Source: Candidatus Iainarchaeum sp. | Lineage (GTDB): Archaea > Iainarchaeota > Iainarchaeia > Iainarchaeales > 1-14-0-10-31-34 | Length of the DNA stretch: 56,901 nt | Assembly: GCA_017609625.1 (NCBI GenBank) | Contig: JAFCDN010000005.1 | Coordinates: forward strand, 1-56,901 | Direction of reading: 5' to 3' | Program-made: the position numbers and the translations under genes | Notes under the pieces: generated by a model | What the model saw: only the letters and a program-made list of their open reading frames with translations | Database searches by the model: none | Told to the model about the DNA's origin: nothing | Shown: in pieces, positions 16,360-25,378 of the stretch | How positions within the stretch are numbered: position 1 is the first letter of the stretch | Layout: every line of letters begins with the position of its first letter

Positions 16360-16893
16360 ATGGTTGTAGATTTGCTTGTAAACGTGCTAGCTTCTGCTTT
16401 TGATTTTCTTAGGGGAAGCTTTTTGCTTTCAATCCCAATATTTTTTTTGTTTCTTATTGGATACTTTTTTTCAAAAAAAATTCTGGAAAGATTTAAGTTA
16501 AGCTGGATTAAAAAAACTTTTATCAGCATTTTTTTTGTTTTTGTTTTACTGATTTTAATTTTCTATGTTTTTCCGGTTATTGATGCTGCGCTTGCAGTTG
16601 ATTTAGGAGTTATTCCTGAAGCTTACATAATGACTTTGCCTGAGTTTCTTTCAGTTTCTCTTTACCTTTTTGGAAAAATGCTGATTTCAGCTTTTGTTTT
16701 TTCTATTTTTGTGCTTCCATTGGCTTTTGTCGGGGCATTTGCTTTTGAGTATTTGGATAAAAAATTTAAATGGAATCAATACATTAAATTTTTCCTTTCA
16801 TGTTTTTCTTCCACTGCAGTTGGTTTATTTATTGTGTTGTTTTTGATTCCTTGGGTAATTCCTGGAGCAATATATTTTTTGTATTTTGGTTAA
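16360..16893 (+). CDS. Four-helix membrane protein of unknown function
   Basis: This encodes 177 residues with about four membrane helices (residues about 20-38, 52-70, 105-128, 145-172) and short basic loops (KKILERFKLSWIKK, YLDKKFKWNQY). It ends 11 nt before the start of the 1495-residue secreted protein on the same strand, so the two are likely co-transcribed and may work together in export or anchoring. I do not recognise a family. Confidence 0.6.
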   Translation: MVVDLLVNVLASAFDFLRGSFLLSIPIFFLFLIGYFFSKKILERFKLSWIKKTFISIFFVFVLLILIFYVFPVIDAALAVDLGVIPEAYIMTLPEFLSVSLYLFGKMLISAFVFSIFVLPLAFVGAFAFEYLDKKFKWNQYIKFFLSCFSSTAVGLFIVLFLIPWVIPGAIYFLYFG

Positions 16894-16904
16894 AAGGTGA
16901 ATGA

Positions 16905-19900
16905 ATGAAAAAAGAGTTTTTACTGGCTTTCACTGTTTGTCTCTTATTTAACTCCAGCTTTGCTTTTGCTTTGAAGAACAATCTTTCTCTTATAGAAGCA
17001 GGCACTGGAAACGGAGAAGAAGAAACTACAATAATAAACAATTTTTCCTGTTCTAATTCTTCTTTAACTCCAAAAGAAGTTCAGGCTTTCCAGGAAAAAA
17101 TCCTTCAGACGGGCTTTACCGGAGAAGAATTCGGCTCTGGTGAAGCTCCAATAAAAGACAGAGCAACTTTAGAGAACAACACTGCATTGCTTGTTTCTCC
17201 TGATTCAAATGAAGCCCAAAAAATTGAACTGCCAAACCAGGAAATTCTACCAAAAGAAGTTTCTTATTTGTTGAATAACAGATATAACGGCTCTTATTCT
17301 TTTGGTTTGCTTTTGGATGACACTTTAAGGGTTGGCCAGTGCAGGGATGAAACAGAAGACTGTCCTTTAATGGGAAACAATTTAACTCTTAGAACTGACG
17401 GTGAAGGATTTAAAGAAGATTTTGTTTCTGTCTGGAAGGATTTGAAAGGATTGGGAGAAAAATGGTTTGGTTCTGATTCAGATGATAAACCAGGAAGCCA
17501 GTTGCCTGAAGAAACCAAGCAGGCGTTAGAGGATTATTATTCAAGCCAAGATGAAGATGAACTCCAGGGAAGCATTGTAAGAAAAGTTCCTGGAGAATAC
17601 ATGTTTAACAGTATTTTAACAGACGAGTTTTCTGCTTCAATGGCAACAAACTGCAGGAACTCTGAATGCACTATATCTTTGTATTCTTTTTTTGACAAGC
17701 ATTTTAACCAGTGGTTTTCTGCTAATATGGTTGTCCAGACTGGAGCGCCAACTTTATTAGGGGGTGCAAAAAAACTTGTTGGATTGGCTCAAAGAAGAGG
17801 ATTGCTTGGAGCAAATTTTTTGGATATTGAAAATTCAAAGCTGGTGCAGAATATGCGACAGAAAATCTGGGGTCCGGATAATTTTTTCGGAAAAAAGCTT
17901 GGACCAAGAATTATGGCCCAAAAAATAAAATATGACGGGTTTGGAAACTTTTTTGAAGAATTTGTTGAAGCAACAATTTTCCAGAAAGGAATGACTGACA
18001 GCGGGGATGCAGCAATCTTAATCTCTAAATACATGGATCCAAGAACCAGTCCTTTGTATGTTAACGGAAAAATTTCAATTGAAAAAAAGAAAGCTTTTGT
18101 TAAAATGATTAAGGATTTGAAGAGATATACCAACACTGCAGATGATTATGCTCAGACAGCTAAAAAAGAAATGCTTGAGTTGACTGAATTATATGGAAAA
18201 GATAGTGTGATGGGGCAGGCAGCAAGAACAGATTATGGAGCAAAAATGGCGCGTTTATTAAACAAGTTTGATGATGATTTGGATGCAGACTTTCCTAATA
18301 TGCTTGCTTCAGCAAAAAGATGCGGGTTATGGGATAAAGGATTGCATAATATTCCTTCAAATAATATTCAGACAATCCAAAGCCATACAGACCAGTGGAA
18401 CAACATAATGAAAGCTTTTGGAGGACACCCAAAATATCATTTTGCAAAAAAAACAGCAGCAGATTATCGTCCAGGAACTTTTGCTAATTGGGATGAATAT
18501 GAAACTGTAGGTGATGGCTTACAATTCTATAAATTAGGTCATGTTCGGGCAGGAGAAAAACTTGATCCAGAAGGCCTAAAACATTTAGCCCAACAAGGCC
18601 ATGCAGAAGAATTGTTTGCAAAAATTCCTGGAGGAACCCATGTAGAAGTCAGACCAGAAAACGTTGAATTCATTCTGAAAAACAGTGAGCCAGGAGACAT
18701 TCAATTATACACTGGAGAATGGGTTAAAGGTAAAGTTTTCCAGCCTCATGATATGGGTGATTTGCTTTCAAACTGGCCTGCAAACAGGGTTCAGAAAGCA
18801 GAGTCTCAAACTGCTTTATTGTGGAATTCTTTAAGGGAAAGAAATTGGGCTGAAAGAAAATACTTTAATGCAATGGACAGAATCTTTGCTAATGAAGAAA
18901 GGCTTGCTCATGCTTATTTCAGAACAGTTGGCGGAGCAGCAAAATATTCTGTTGCACCTTATGTTTACTGGCAAGCAAAAAGAGGTTTTGGAGTAGAAAA
19001 AATGAGTGCTTATATGCTGCCAGAAACCTGGACTTCAATCAGTTATTCAACTGAAGCAGATCCAATCTATGATGATGCTTATATTGATTTTTTTGCCCAG
19101 GCAGGCTCTGATCAGGGAGATTTATTTGTCAGAGTAATAAACAATCTTCCTTGGAAGTATGTTTTGAATGCAGCTTCAGAAGCATTTAATCCAATGAAAG
19201 AACAATATGATAAATTCACCAAACCTGACGGGGGATTAAGAACTAAAACAGGGAATATTGCAGTTTATTCCAATACTTCAGAGAACTGCATTAAATGCGG
19301 AATCACTTTAGCTTCAACAAAAAATGATTTTTCTGCGTTTTTTAAGTCTTCAAGCAAAACTTCTTCAATTATTTTGGAAGACACTCCAATTAAAGAAAAA
19401 AAGAACGGCTCAACTTTAATTAATTATTCACATCACATGAACTTGAATGGAGTTGATCCAGATGGCTTGCCGCAGGAAATTAATTTAGCTAAAGCAATTA
19501 AAGACGAAAAAATTCTTTCCTGCCAGGAAGCAATAGAACAAGCAGGCTTTGGAGTTGGCTTTGCAAATGAACTTGGAATTAACCCAGGAAATTATCTTGC
19601 TTTAACTGAAGCAGCAGGATATTTTGTTTTTGGAATGGGTGGTGCAATTATTTCTGGAGTACAGCAGTTTGTTGTTGCATCAAAACTTCAGGATTGTGTT
19701 GATACAACTGAAGGATATTACACTCATTATTTTGCTCCTGCTTTGCAGGAAAAAGAACAGCCTAAAGCGGATACAGTTGAATATTCTACCCAAAGAGTTG
19801 CAGATTTTATTGATGGTGCATCAGAACAAATGGAATCAATGCTTAAAGGAACCGGAACAATAACCGAAGACGCAGTTGGAAACATCCAAGACCAGTTAGA

Positions 19901-21392
19901 CTCTCTTTCTTCTGGCGCAAAAGCTTCTGATATAGTTCAGGCAACATTTGATTCTTATGGTTTTTCCAGAGGAATGATCAGCGGAATAAGATTGTTTTAT
20001 TTTTGGGCTGCAGGAGGAACAACAATTGACCCGGCAGAATACAAAACAACAGGAAAAACAGTTTTAACAGGAACTAACGGCCAGACAGCGGTTTTAGATT
20101 ATGAAACAGGCCAGCTAATTGTAGACGGAGAACCTGTAATAACTTCAGAAGACCATTTAAGAATGGCTTCAACTGATTTGGCAATTCCTGCTGAAGCAAT
20201 TCCACAAACAATAACAAAAGTAGTGCTTTCTGGAGACGCAAACGAATTAGTATTTGAGTTGAAAATTTCTTCTGACAGAGAAACAGCTGATTTAATTGTA
20301 AAAGAAGAAAAATTATTGGACTGCATTAAGCAGGGAGTTGAAGAACAAACCGGTCTGCCTTTAGAGTCAGATAATTTAAGCGAAGCTTTTGGAAAATTCC
20401 AGGAAATGAAAACTTCAACTCATTCAAGCGTTTTTTTGGAGAAAGGAAAAATTATTGCAGAAGGAGTTCCAAGAAAAGTTTCTTCAAACAATCCTGGATT
20501 AGAAGTTTATGGAGACAGAAGCGTTAGATTATTGAATTCAAATGATGATGATTCAGATTTAGGTGACTTAAAAGCAATCTATTTTGATAATGGTTTTGTT
20601 TTATACAACCCTTTAACAAATGAATTTATTTTCTGGCTGAAACACCATGAAAAAGGAAAGTTAGAGCAAAGCGATGTTTTTGGAATAAAAGTTGATTCAA
20701 AAAAAGAAACCAATCCGGTTACTGGCTGTGAAGAATATGTGTTTGATTTAAGTTTGCTTGGGGATCCGGATTCTCCGGCAAAACAAGAAAAAGTTAAGTT
20801 TTTCAATAAATCTTTGGAGAACATGGGGCCGTTTAATATATTTAAAACGGACAATAAAACTTATGTGTTTTATGCAGATGAAGTAGACTGTGAAATTAAA
20901 TTAAAAATAATTGACAATGAAACAGGAGAAGTTGAATATGATGAGGCAATTGATTCTATTACTCAAACCCATGATGGTTTTATAGTTAACACTGCTGACG
21001 GCCAGACACATGACTTTGGTTTTTCAACTGAAGACGGCCGTCCGTTTTTGGATTACAATGGATTAAAAGAATTATTAAAAAGTGTTTCTGGAATGAATGG
21101 AAGCTTATGGTATGACCCTGAAAGCGGAATGTGGTATGCAGAAAATGCACAGCTTTTGCCTTTATTGGATTTGTTTAGGCAGCAGGGAATTAAAACTTCT
21201 GTTGATGAGGAAGGAAATGTCAATGGAGTTCCAGGCCAAAATCTTATGAACATTAATATCAATGACAAAACTGCAAACAATCCATTCAACTTGCCTTCTC
21301 TGCCGGAAAACCTTGCATTGCTTTCATTGTTTTTCTCAGCTTTAATTGCCTGTATGCTTTTTACTCAATTTTATTTCAGAAAAAAAAGTTAG
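16905..21392 (+). CDS. 1495-residue secreted protein with archaeosortase-like C-terminal signal
   Basis: A Sec signal peptide (MKKEFLLAFTVCLLFNSSFA) starts the protein, preceded by AAAAGGTGA as ribosome binding site. The body is mixed: an alpha-rich central part (about 250-900) with many Trp and Tyr residues and scattered CxxC or paired cysteines (NCIKCG), then beta-rich segments with DYETGQLIVDGEP-type turns. The C-terminus ends LPSLPENLALLSLFF, then a membrane helix and a basic RKKS end. This short Pro-rich motif plus helix plus basic tail matches the layout of archaeosortase substrates (PEF- or VPxxxP-CTERM types). It sits between the two pilus operons. No enzymatic domain was recognised; a tip adhesin or large surface machine is possible. 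Confidence 0.75.
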   Translation: MKKEFLLAFTVCLLFNSSFAFALKNNLSLIEAGTGNGEEETTIINNFSCSNSSLTPKEVQAFQEKILQTGFTGEEFGSGEAPIKDRATLENNTALLVSPDSNEAQKIELPNQEILPKEVSYLLNNRYNGSYSFGLLLDDTLRVGQCRDETEDCPLMGNNLTLRTDGEGFKEDFVSVWKDLKGLGEKWFGSDSDDKPGSQLPEETKQALEDYYSSQDEDELQGSIVRKVPGEYMFNSILTDEFSASMATNCRNSECTISLYSFFDKHFNQWFSANMVVQTGAPTLLGGAKKLVGLAQRRGLLGANFLDIENSKLVQNMRQKIWGPDNFFGKKLGPRIMAQKIKYDGFGNFFEEFVEATIFQKGMTDSGDAAILISKYMDPRTSPLYVNGKISIEKKKAFVKMIKDLKRYTNTADDYAQTAKKEMLELTELYGKDSVMGQAARTDYGAKMARLLNKFDDDLDADFPNMLASAKRCGLWDKGLHNIPSNNIQTIQSHTDQWNNIMKAFGGHPKYHFAKKTAADYRPGTFANWDEYETVGDGLQFYKLGHVRAGEKLDPEGLKHLAQQGHAEELFAKIPGGTHVEVRPENVEFILKNSEPGDIQLYTGEWVKGKVFQPHDMGDLLSNWPANRVQKAESQTALLWNSLRERNWAERKYFNAMDRIFANEERLAHAYFRTVGGAAKYSVAPYVYWQAKRGFGVEKMSAYMLPETWTSISYSTEADPIYDDAYIDFFAQAGSDQGDLFVRVINNLPWKYVLNAASEAFNPMKEQYDKFTKPDGGLRTKTGNIAVYSNTSENCIKCGITLASTKNDFSAFFKSSSKTSSIILEDTPIKEKKNGSTLINYSHHMNLNGVDPDGLPQEINLAKAIKDEKILSCQEAIEQAGFGVGFANELGINPGNYLALTEAAGYFVFGMGGAIISGVQQFVVASKLQDCVDTTEGYYTHYFAPALQEKEQPKADTVEYSTQRVADFIDGASEQMESMLKGTGTITEDAVGNIQDQLDSLSSGAKASDIVQATFDSYGFSRGMISGIRLFYFWAAGGTTIDPAEYKTTGKTVLTGTNGQTAVLDYETGQLIVDGEPVITSEDHLRMASTDLAIPAEAIPQTITKVVLSGDANELVFELKISSDRETADLIVKEEKLLDCIKQGVEEQTGLPLESDNLSEAFGKFQEMKTSTHSSVFLEKGKIIAEGVPRKVSSNNPGLEVYGDRSVRLLNSNDDDSDLGDLKAIYFDNGFVLYNPLTNEFIFWLKHHEKGKLEQSDVFGIKVDSKKETNPVTGCEEYVFDLSLLGDPDSPAKQEKVKFFNKSLENMGPFNIFKTDNKTYVFYADEVDCEIKLKIIDNETGEVEYDEAIDSITQTHDGFIVNTADGQTHDFGFSTEDGRPFLDYNGLKELLKSVSGMNGSLWYDPESGMWYAENAQLLPLLDLFRQQGIKTSVDEEGNVNGVPGQNLMNININDKTANNPFNLPSLPENLALLSLFFSALIACMLFTQFYFRKKS

Positions 21393-22273
21393 GCGGCTTT
21401 TTTTCCTTTCATTCTCTCTTGTTCTTCTGTAAAATATGCTGCTTCTCTTTCAAGTTCAGCTAACCTTCCTTTGAATCTTTTCATAATCATATGGCTGTTT
21501 GCTTTTGGTATATAATCTCTTTTTGCTATATCTTCTTGGTATTCTCTAAGAGGGCTTTTTACTATTTCTGCTGGATTAATTTTTAATCCAAGAAATCTTT
21601 CAAGTCCTATTACATTGCAAAATTTTTCAACTTCTCCACCCATTTTTCTTAGTATTGAAGGATTATTCAGTTTATCTCGCATTCCAGGGTATTCTTTTTC
21701 TATTCTTTTGAGTTCTCCTGCAAACTTTTGTGAAATAATTCCTTTTCTGAAATCAATGTCTAATCTGTCTGCTGCCATTTTGATTTTAGTTCTTTCTGCC
21801 GGACTTAAATTAGAAACCCATTTTAGTCCTTGAAATGGATCCATATAATGTTTTTTTTTCGGGAGCTTATATTCTTTTCTAAAAGCATCTGAGTTATACC
21901 ATAAGTCAACGACTGCCCATCTTTCAACTGCTTGTTGTGTTGCCTTTATGTTTTGTTTTATTTCTTCTCTTTTTCGAATGTTTTCCTTGATTTGTTGTCT
22001 TATCATTCCCTGTTTTCTTGCTTCAGCCAAAGCTTCTTCTTCTGCAACCATTTTTGCATAAGTTTTTTTCCTGGTTTCTGTTTCTTTTTTTTCTTCTGCT
22101 TTCTTTTTTGCTTCTTTTAATTTTTTTTCTGCTTGTTTTGCTCTTTTTTCTGCTTCTATGGCTTTTTTCAGAGCGGCTTTTTTGGCTTGTTCTGCTTTTT
22201 TTAGTGCGGCTTTAAACATTCCTGCTTGTGGAGCTCTTCTTACACCTGGTCTTGTAGAAGATGGTCTTGGCAT
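21389..22273 (-). CDS. Ala/Lys-rich coiled-coil protein
   Basis: This encodes 294 residues. After a Pro/Arg-rich start (MPRPSSTRPGVRRAP), residues about 18-120 form a long charged helix with Ala/Lys/Glu heptads, certainly coiled coil. The remaining about 170 residues are a mixed globular domain (LWYNSDAFRKEYKLPKK, GLKWVSNLSPAERTKIK). It has no signal peptide and is cytoplasmic. It overlaps the secreted protein's end tail-to-tail by 4 nt (TTAG). Its function is unknown; a scaffold or nucleic-acid binding role is possible from the basic charge only. Confidence 0.6.
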   Translation of the reverse strand: MPRPSSTRPGVRRAPQAGMFKAALKKAEQAKKAALKKAIEAEKRAKQAEKKLKEAKKKAEEKKETETRKKTYAKMVAEEEALAEARKQGMIRQQIKENIRKREEIKQNIKATQQAVERWAVVDLWYNSDAFRKEYKLPKKKHYMDPFQGLKWVSNLSPAERTKIKMAADRLDIDFRKGIISQKFAGELKRIEKEYPGMRDKLNNPSILRKMGGEVEKFCNVIGLERFLGLKINPAEIVKSPLREYQEDIAKRDYIPKANSHMIMKRFKGRLAELEREAAYFTEEQERMKGKKAA

Positions 22274-22322
22274 TTTTATCCCTATTAAATAATTATTCCT
22301 TCTTTTTATTAATTCTTCTTTT

Positions 22323-23075
22323 TTAAGAGTACATTGGCGTATGGCCTGTTTCGAATTTATCGACTGTGTCCACTGTTTTTTTCATTTGCTGGAAATGCTT
22401 TAAGAGTTCTTTTTCTGTTTTTTTTGCTTCACTTAGCAATGGAGCTGTATCAAGCGTTATTCCTAAAACTTCTGCAACTTTTTTGAGTATTGTTGCAGCA
22501 GCTTTATAGTCTGCCTGCAAATTAACATTTCCTAAAACACTGATTGCTTCAAAATCTTCATTTTTTTTCAGCTCCAAAAGAATCAGTGAAGTTATTCCTG
22601 TTGTAATTCCTTCTTTTATTGGATCAATTTTAAACTGTTCTAAAATTGAAAGCGATTTTTTGTTTGCTCCAATTCCATAGATTTTGGTCTGGGTTTTTTC
22701 TCCTGCATTAATTCCTTCCAGTGAAATCAGCCTGGCAAAGTTGTTTTCTTCAATCCATTCAACTATTGCTTTTGCAAGTTTTTGGGTGTAATGTTTTGGA
22801 ACAATTTGTTCTGAAATAATTACTACAAGTTTTTTTTCCCTGTGAGCATAAATCCTTGAAGGATTTATTGGGGTTCCTTGATGAATCCTTATTATTGGAA
22901 TAAAAATACTTGCATTAATATATCCAACTTCTTCAAATTTAAGTTTTTCCACTAGATACTTCGCTCCAATTGTTCCAACCAAACCCATTCCAGGAAACCC
23001 TTCAATTAAAGTGTAACCTGAAAAGTTCATTGGAACTTTTTCCACAAACTCTATTTTTTCATCTTCTTTTGCCAT
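22323..23075 (-). CDS. PAC2 family protein (proteasome assembly chaperone-like)
   Basis: From the ATG at 23075, which has GGTGAAAGA as ribosome binding site, this is 251 residues; the frame extends 21 codons further upstream without such support. The N-terminal EGFPGMGLVGTIGAKYL is the hallmark of PAC2/DUF75 proteins. INPSRIYAHREKKLVVIISEQ and GINAGEKTQTKIYGIGAN follow, as usual for archaeal members, and the C-terminus is helical. Family members in eukaryotes chaperone proteasome assembly; archaeal homologues have unclear substrates. It is diverged from the membrane protein gene at 23184. Confidence 0.85.
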   Translation of the reverse strand: MAKEDEKIEFVEKVPMNFSGYTLIEGFPGMGLVGTIGAKYLVEKLKFEEVGYINASIFIPIIRIHQGTPINPSRIYAHREKKLVVIISEQIVPKHYTQKLAKAIVEWIEENNFARLISLEGINAGEKTQTKIYGIGANKKSLSILEQFKIDPIKEGITTGITSLILLELKKNEDFEAISVLGNVNLQADYKAAATILKKVAEVLGITLDTAPLLSEAKKTEKELLKHFQQMKKTVDTVDKFETGHTPMYS

Positions 23076-23183
23076 TCTTTCACCTGCAGAAATAAAGAGG
23101 ATCTTTCCCTTTATTAAATTATCTTTTTTTGTTTTCAAAAAGTTTTTTAAACTCTCAAACCCTTATTTAATTCACGTGTTTTT

Positions 23184-23612
23184 ATGTCAGAAGTTTTTTC
23201 TCTTGGATTGGAATACTTCCAGTGGTTTATTGAAATCCTGATATGGATTACGGTGCTTGTAACTTTTTTTACAAGCAAAGGTTCAAAGAGAATTCAGTTT
23301 ATTTTTGTTCTGGCAGGTTATCTTTTGATTAGATTTTATTTTGGTCAGTTTTATGAACAAAACTTTTTTTTGGGCACAACCTTTATGTGTATGTGGTTTA
23401 TTTTTGCCGGAGTGAAATTTTTTGTTTCAAAAAACATTTTGATTTTATTGTTTATTGCAATGCTTTTCTTAACTTATTCTAATCCTCTCTTTTACATTAT
23501 TGCTTTTGTTTTATACACTTTAACGCTTTCAAATTTCCTTTTATCTACCTTAAAGAATTTAAAGCAAGAATCTTCCGTGCCTCAGATGCCTGCAATGCCG
23601 CCTTTACGCTAG
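23184..23612 (+). CDS. Four-helix membrane protein A, paralogue of the gene at 26923
   Basis: This encodes 142 residues with about four to five membrane helices. It aligns over its length with the protein at 26923: WITVLVTFFTSKGSKRIQ against WTSVLIFFITTKGMFQKLK, then KNILILLFIAMLFL against KWTLILLLALLIFV, then ANFILD/SNFLLS near the end. The two copies flank the compact ATPase-TadB-TadC operon. The 3' end overlaps the TadC-like gene by 9 nt, tail to tail. The function is unknown; linkage suggests an accessory role in the pilus or secretion machine. Confidence 0.65.
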   Translation: MSEVFSLGLEYFQWFIEILIWITVLVTFFTSKGSKRIQFIFVLAGYLLIRFYFGQFYEQNFFLGTTFMCMWFIFAGVKFFVSKNILILLFIAMLFLTYSNPLFYIIAFVLYTLTLSNFLLSTLKNLKQESSVPQMPAMPPLR

Positions 23613-24584
23613 CAAAGCAATATTGTATGAAATAATCCCTAAAGGAATCAAAATTAAAGCATAAATAAAAGCTTTTTTTGTGTTGCCTTCCTGCTGTGAA
23701 ATAAAAAAAGAAGCAATCAAAGCATATTCTAAAATATAAATCTGGTTTGCAGTCAAGGCAGTTTCAATTATTTCCTTTCTTTCTTCTGCAGGCATTCCCA
23801 AACCTAATTCATTTATTCCTAAAAAGTTCATTTCATTTACAAACCCTGTTATCAATCCCAAAAGCATTGGAACAATTAATCCCCCTGCTAGAATCAAAGT
23901 GTATTTTTGGATAAAAACTGAAGCAATTCTTTCCTGTATTATTGACTGTGTTTCTAAAATGTCTTCTGCTGTTTCTTTGAACACTTTATTCATTTCCACT
24001 CCGCTTTTGTTTCCCTGAATCAGTAAATTCATTGCGCGGGAAATTATTTCGCTTTTGCACCTGAAACTGATTCCATTCAGTGCTTTTTCAACTGTTTTTC
24101 CTTTTTCTGTTTCATTAAAAGCTTTCTTGAACTCTAAAGACATTAAACCATAATCTGCTTCTGAAATGTATTTCATTATTTTTATTATTGAAGTTCCTTT
24201 TGGAAAAATGCTTGCCTGCAGTAAAATGTCGGGAACAATTTTTTCTTTTTCTCTTTTGTTTTTTTCAAACAAAAATAGATGGAAAAAATAATGCAGCAAA
24301 GCAGGAAAAACCATGCAAAAGAAAAATAAAAGCACTGAAAAAAGCAAATTTAATTCAAACAGGGAAGAAATTCCAATTGAAATCAGTGAGAAAGAAATTC
24401 CTGCAGCAAAATATATTTTAATCAATTCTTCTGCTGTTTTTTTTGAATTGTTTTCTTTCAGCAGATGATTGAATTCTTTTATTTTTTCCTGCCCAAAAAG
24501 TTCTGTTGTTTTGTTTTCTATTTCTGTGAATTGAATTTTTTTCTTCTTCTTTTTCTTTCTTTTTTTGTTTTTTATTCCAAGCAT
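23604..24584 (-). CDS. TadC/GspF-like platform protein, second pilus system
   Basis: This encodes 326 residues. A Lys-rich N-terminus (KNKKRKKKKKKKIQF) is followed by two membrane helices (about 58-105), a T2SSF-type cytosolic helical domain (about 115-225, with IQGNKSGVEMNKVFKETAED resembling the family's second conserved block), and C-terminal helices (about 230-250, 283-325). It starts one base after the stop of the TadB-like gene, so the two are co-translated partners. It would form the inner-membrane platform with that protein. Confidence 0.8.
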   Translation of the reverse strand: MLGIKNKKRKKKKKKKIQFTEIENKTTELFGQEKIKEFNHLLKENNSKKTAEELIKIYFAAGISFSLISIGISSLFELNLLFSVLLFFFCMVFPALLHYFFHLFLFEKNKREKEKIVPDILLQASIFPKGTSIIKIMKYISEADYGLMSLEFKKAFNETEKGKTVEKALNGISFRCKSEIISRAMNLLIQGNKSGVEMNKVFKETAEDILETQSIIQERIASVFIQKYTLILAGGLIVPMLLGLITGFVNEMNFLGINELGLGMPAEERKEIIETALTANQIYILEYALIASFFISQQEGNTKKAFIYALILIPLGIISYNIALLA

Positions 24585-24585
24585 T

Positions 24586-25374
24586 TTATCCCTTTAAAAA
24601 TTCCGGTGTTTTGCTTTTAATCAATAAAAGCACTCCTAAATTCAATGCTGGAAAAAAAACCGTTGTGATTATTAAAATTTGCGTTGCAGTGAAATCCAGT
24701 TCCATAAAAGTGCTTCCTATAGTAATAAATGCCTGAAACATTGCAGGAATGATTGCAGATAAAACAATAAACACTACAGAATACATTACCATTTTGTTTG
24801 TGAATTCTTTTGCTTTGGTTTTCTGCCTTGAAAGCAGTTCTTTTGCTAATTGCTTTATTGGTTCTCCTTTTTCTTTTGAACCATGCTCGTAAATGCTTAT
24901 AATCTGTGAAACACTTCTTTTTAGTATTTTTGAATCAGTTCTTTCGCTTAAATGAAATAAAGCCTGCTGAATACTTGCCCCGCTTTGAATTTCTTTTTCT
25001 GTTTTTTTTATTTCAGAAGAAAATTCCCCGTAATTTCCTTTAGAAAGATTTGAAAGAATCTTTTCAAAACTCAAATTAATATTCAATTCAACTGACATTG
25101 CCATCAAAGCAAAAGGCAGATGCTTTTCTATTTTTTCTGCCTTTCTTTTCTTTAAAATCGACGGGATTCTTATTGAGAAAAAAATTCCAATGCATAAAGC
25201 AACAACCCCTGAAAGTATTGCTGTAGAGATTTCAGAAAAAGCATAAACACATACAATTGAAACACAGCCAAAAATCAATGAATACTTAAATGATTTTTCT
25301 GTAAATTCTTTTTCGCTCAAAAAAATGCCTGCTTTTTTCAGTTCTTTTTCTTTTACTAAAATTATTTCCTTCAT
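24586..25374 (-). CDS. TadB/GspF-like platform protein, second pilus system
   Basis: From the ATG at 25374, which follows the ATPase stop codon by 4 nt and uses GAGTGA as ribosome binding site, this is 262 residues; an in-frame ATG 8 codons earlier would overlap the ATPase. There are membrane helices near 28-65 and at the C-terminus (two, about 195-255). The cytosolic domain includes LPFALMAMSVELNINLSFEKILSNL and IYEHGSKEKGEPIKQLAKEL, typical of TadB/T2SSF modules. Together with the adjacent TadC-like protein it provides the two platform halves that are fused in the protein at 8693. Confidence 0.8.
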   Translation of the reverse strand: MKEIILVKEKELKKAGIFLSEKEFTEKSFKYSLIFGCVSIVCVYAFSEISTAILSGVVALCIGIFFSIRIPSILKKRKAEKIEKHLPFALMAMSVELNINLSFEKILSNLSKGNYGEFSSEIKKTEKEIQSGASIQQALFHLSERTDSKILKRSVSQIISIYEHGSKEKGEPIKQLAKELLSRQKTKAKEFTNKMVMYSVVFIVLSAIIPAMFQAFITIGSTFMELDFTATQILIITTVFFPALNLGVLLLIKSKTPEFLKG

Positions 25375-25378
25375 TTTT

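Noticed and set aside
16905-21392. Intein in the giant secreted protein
   Set aside because: No Cys/Ser start block, His-Asn end block or endonuclease motifs were seen.
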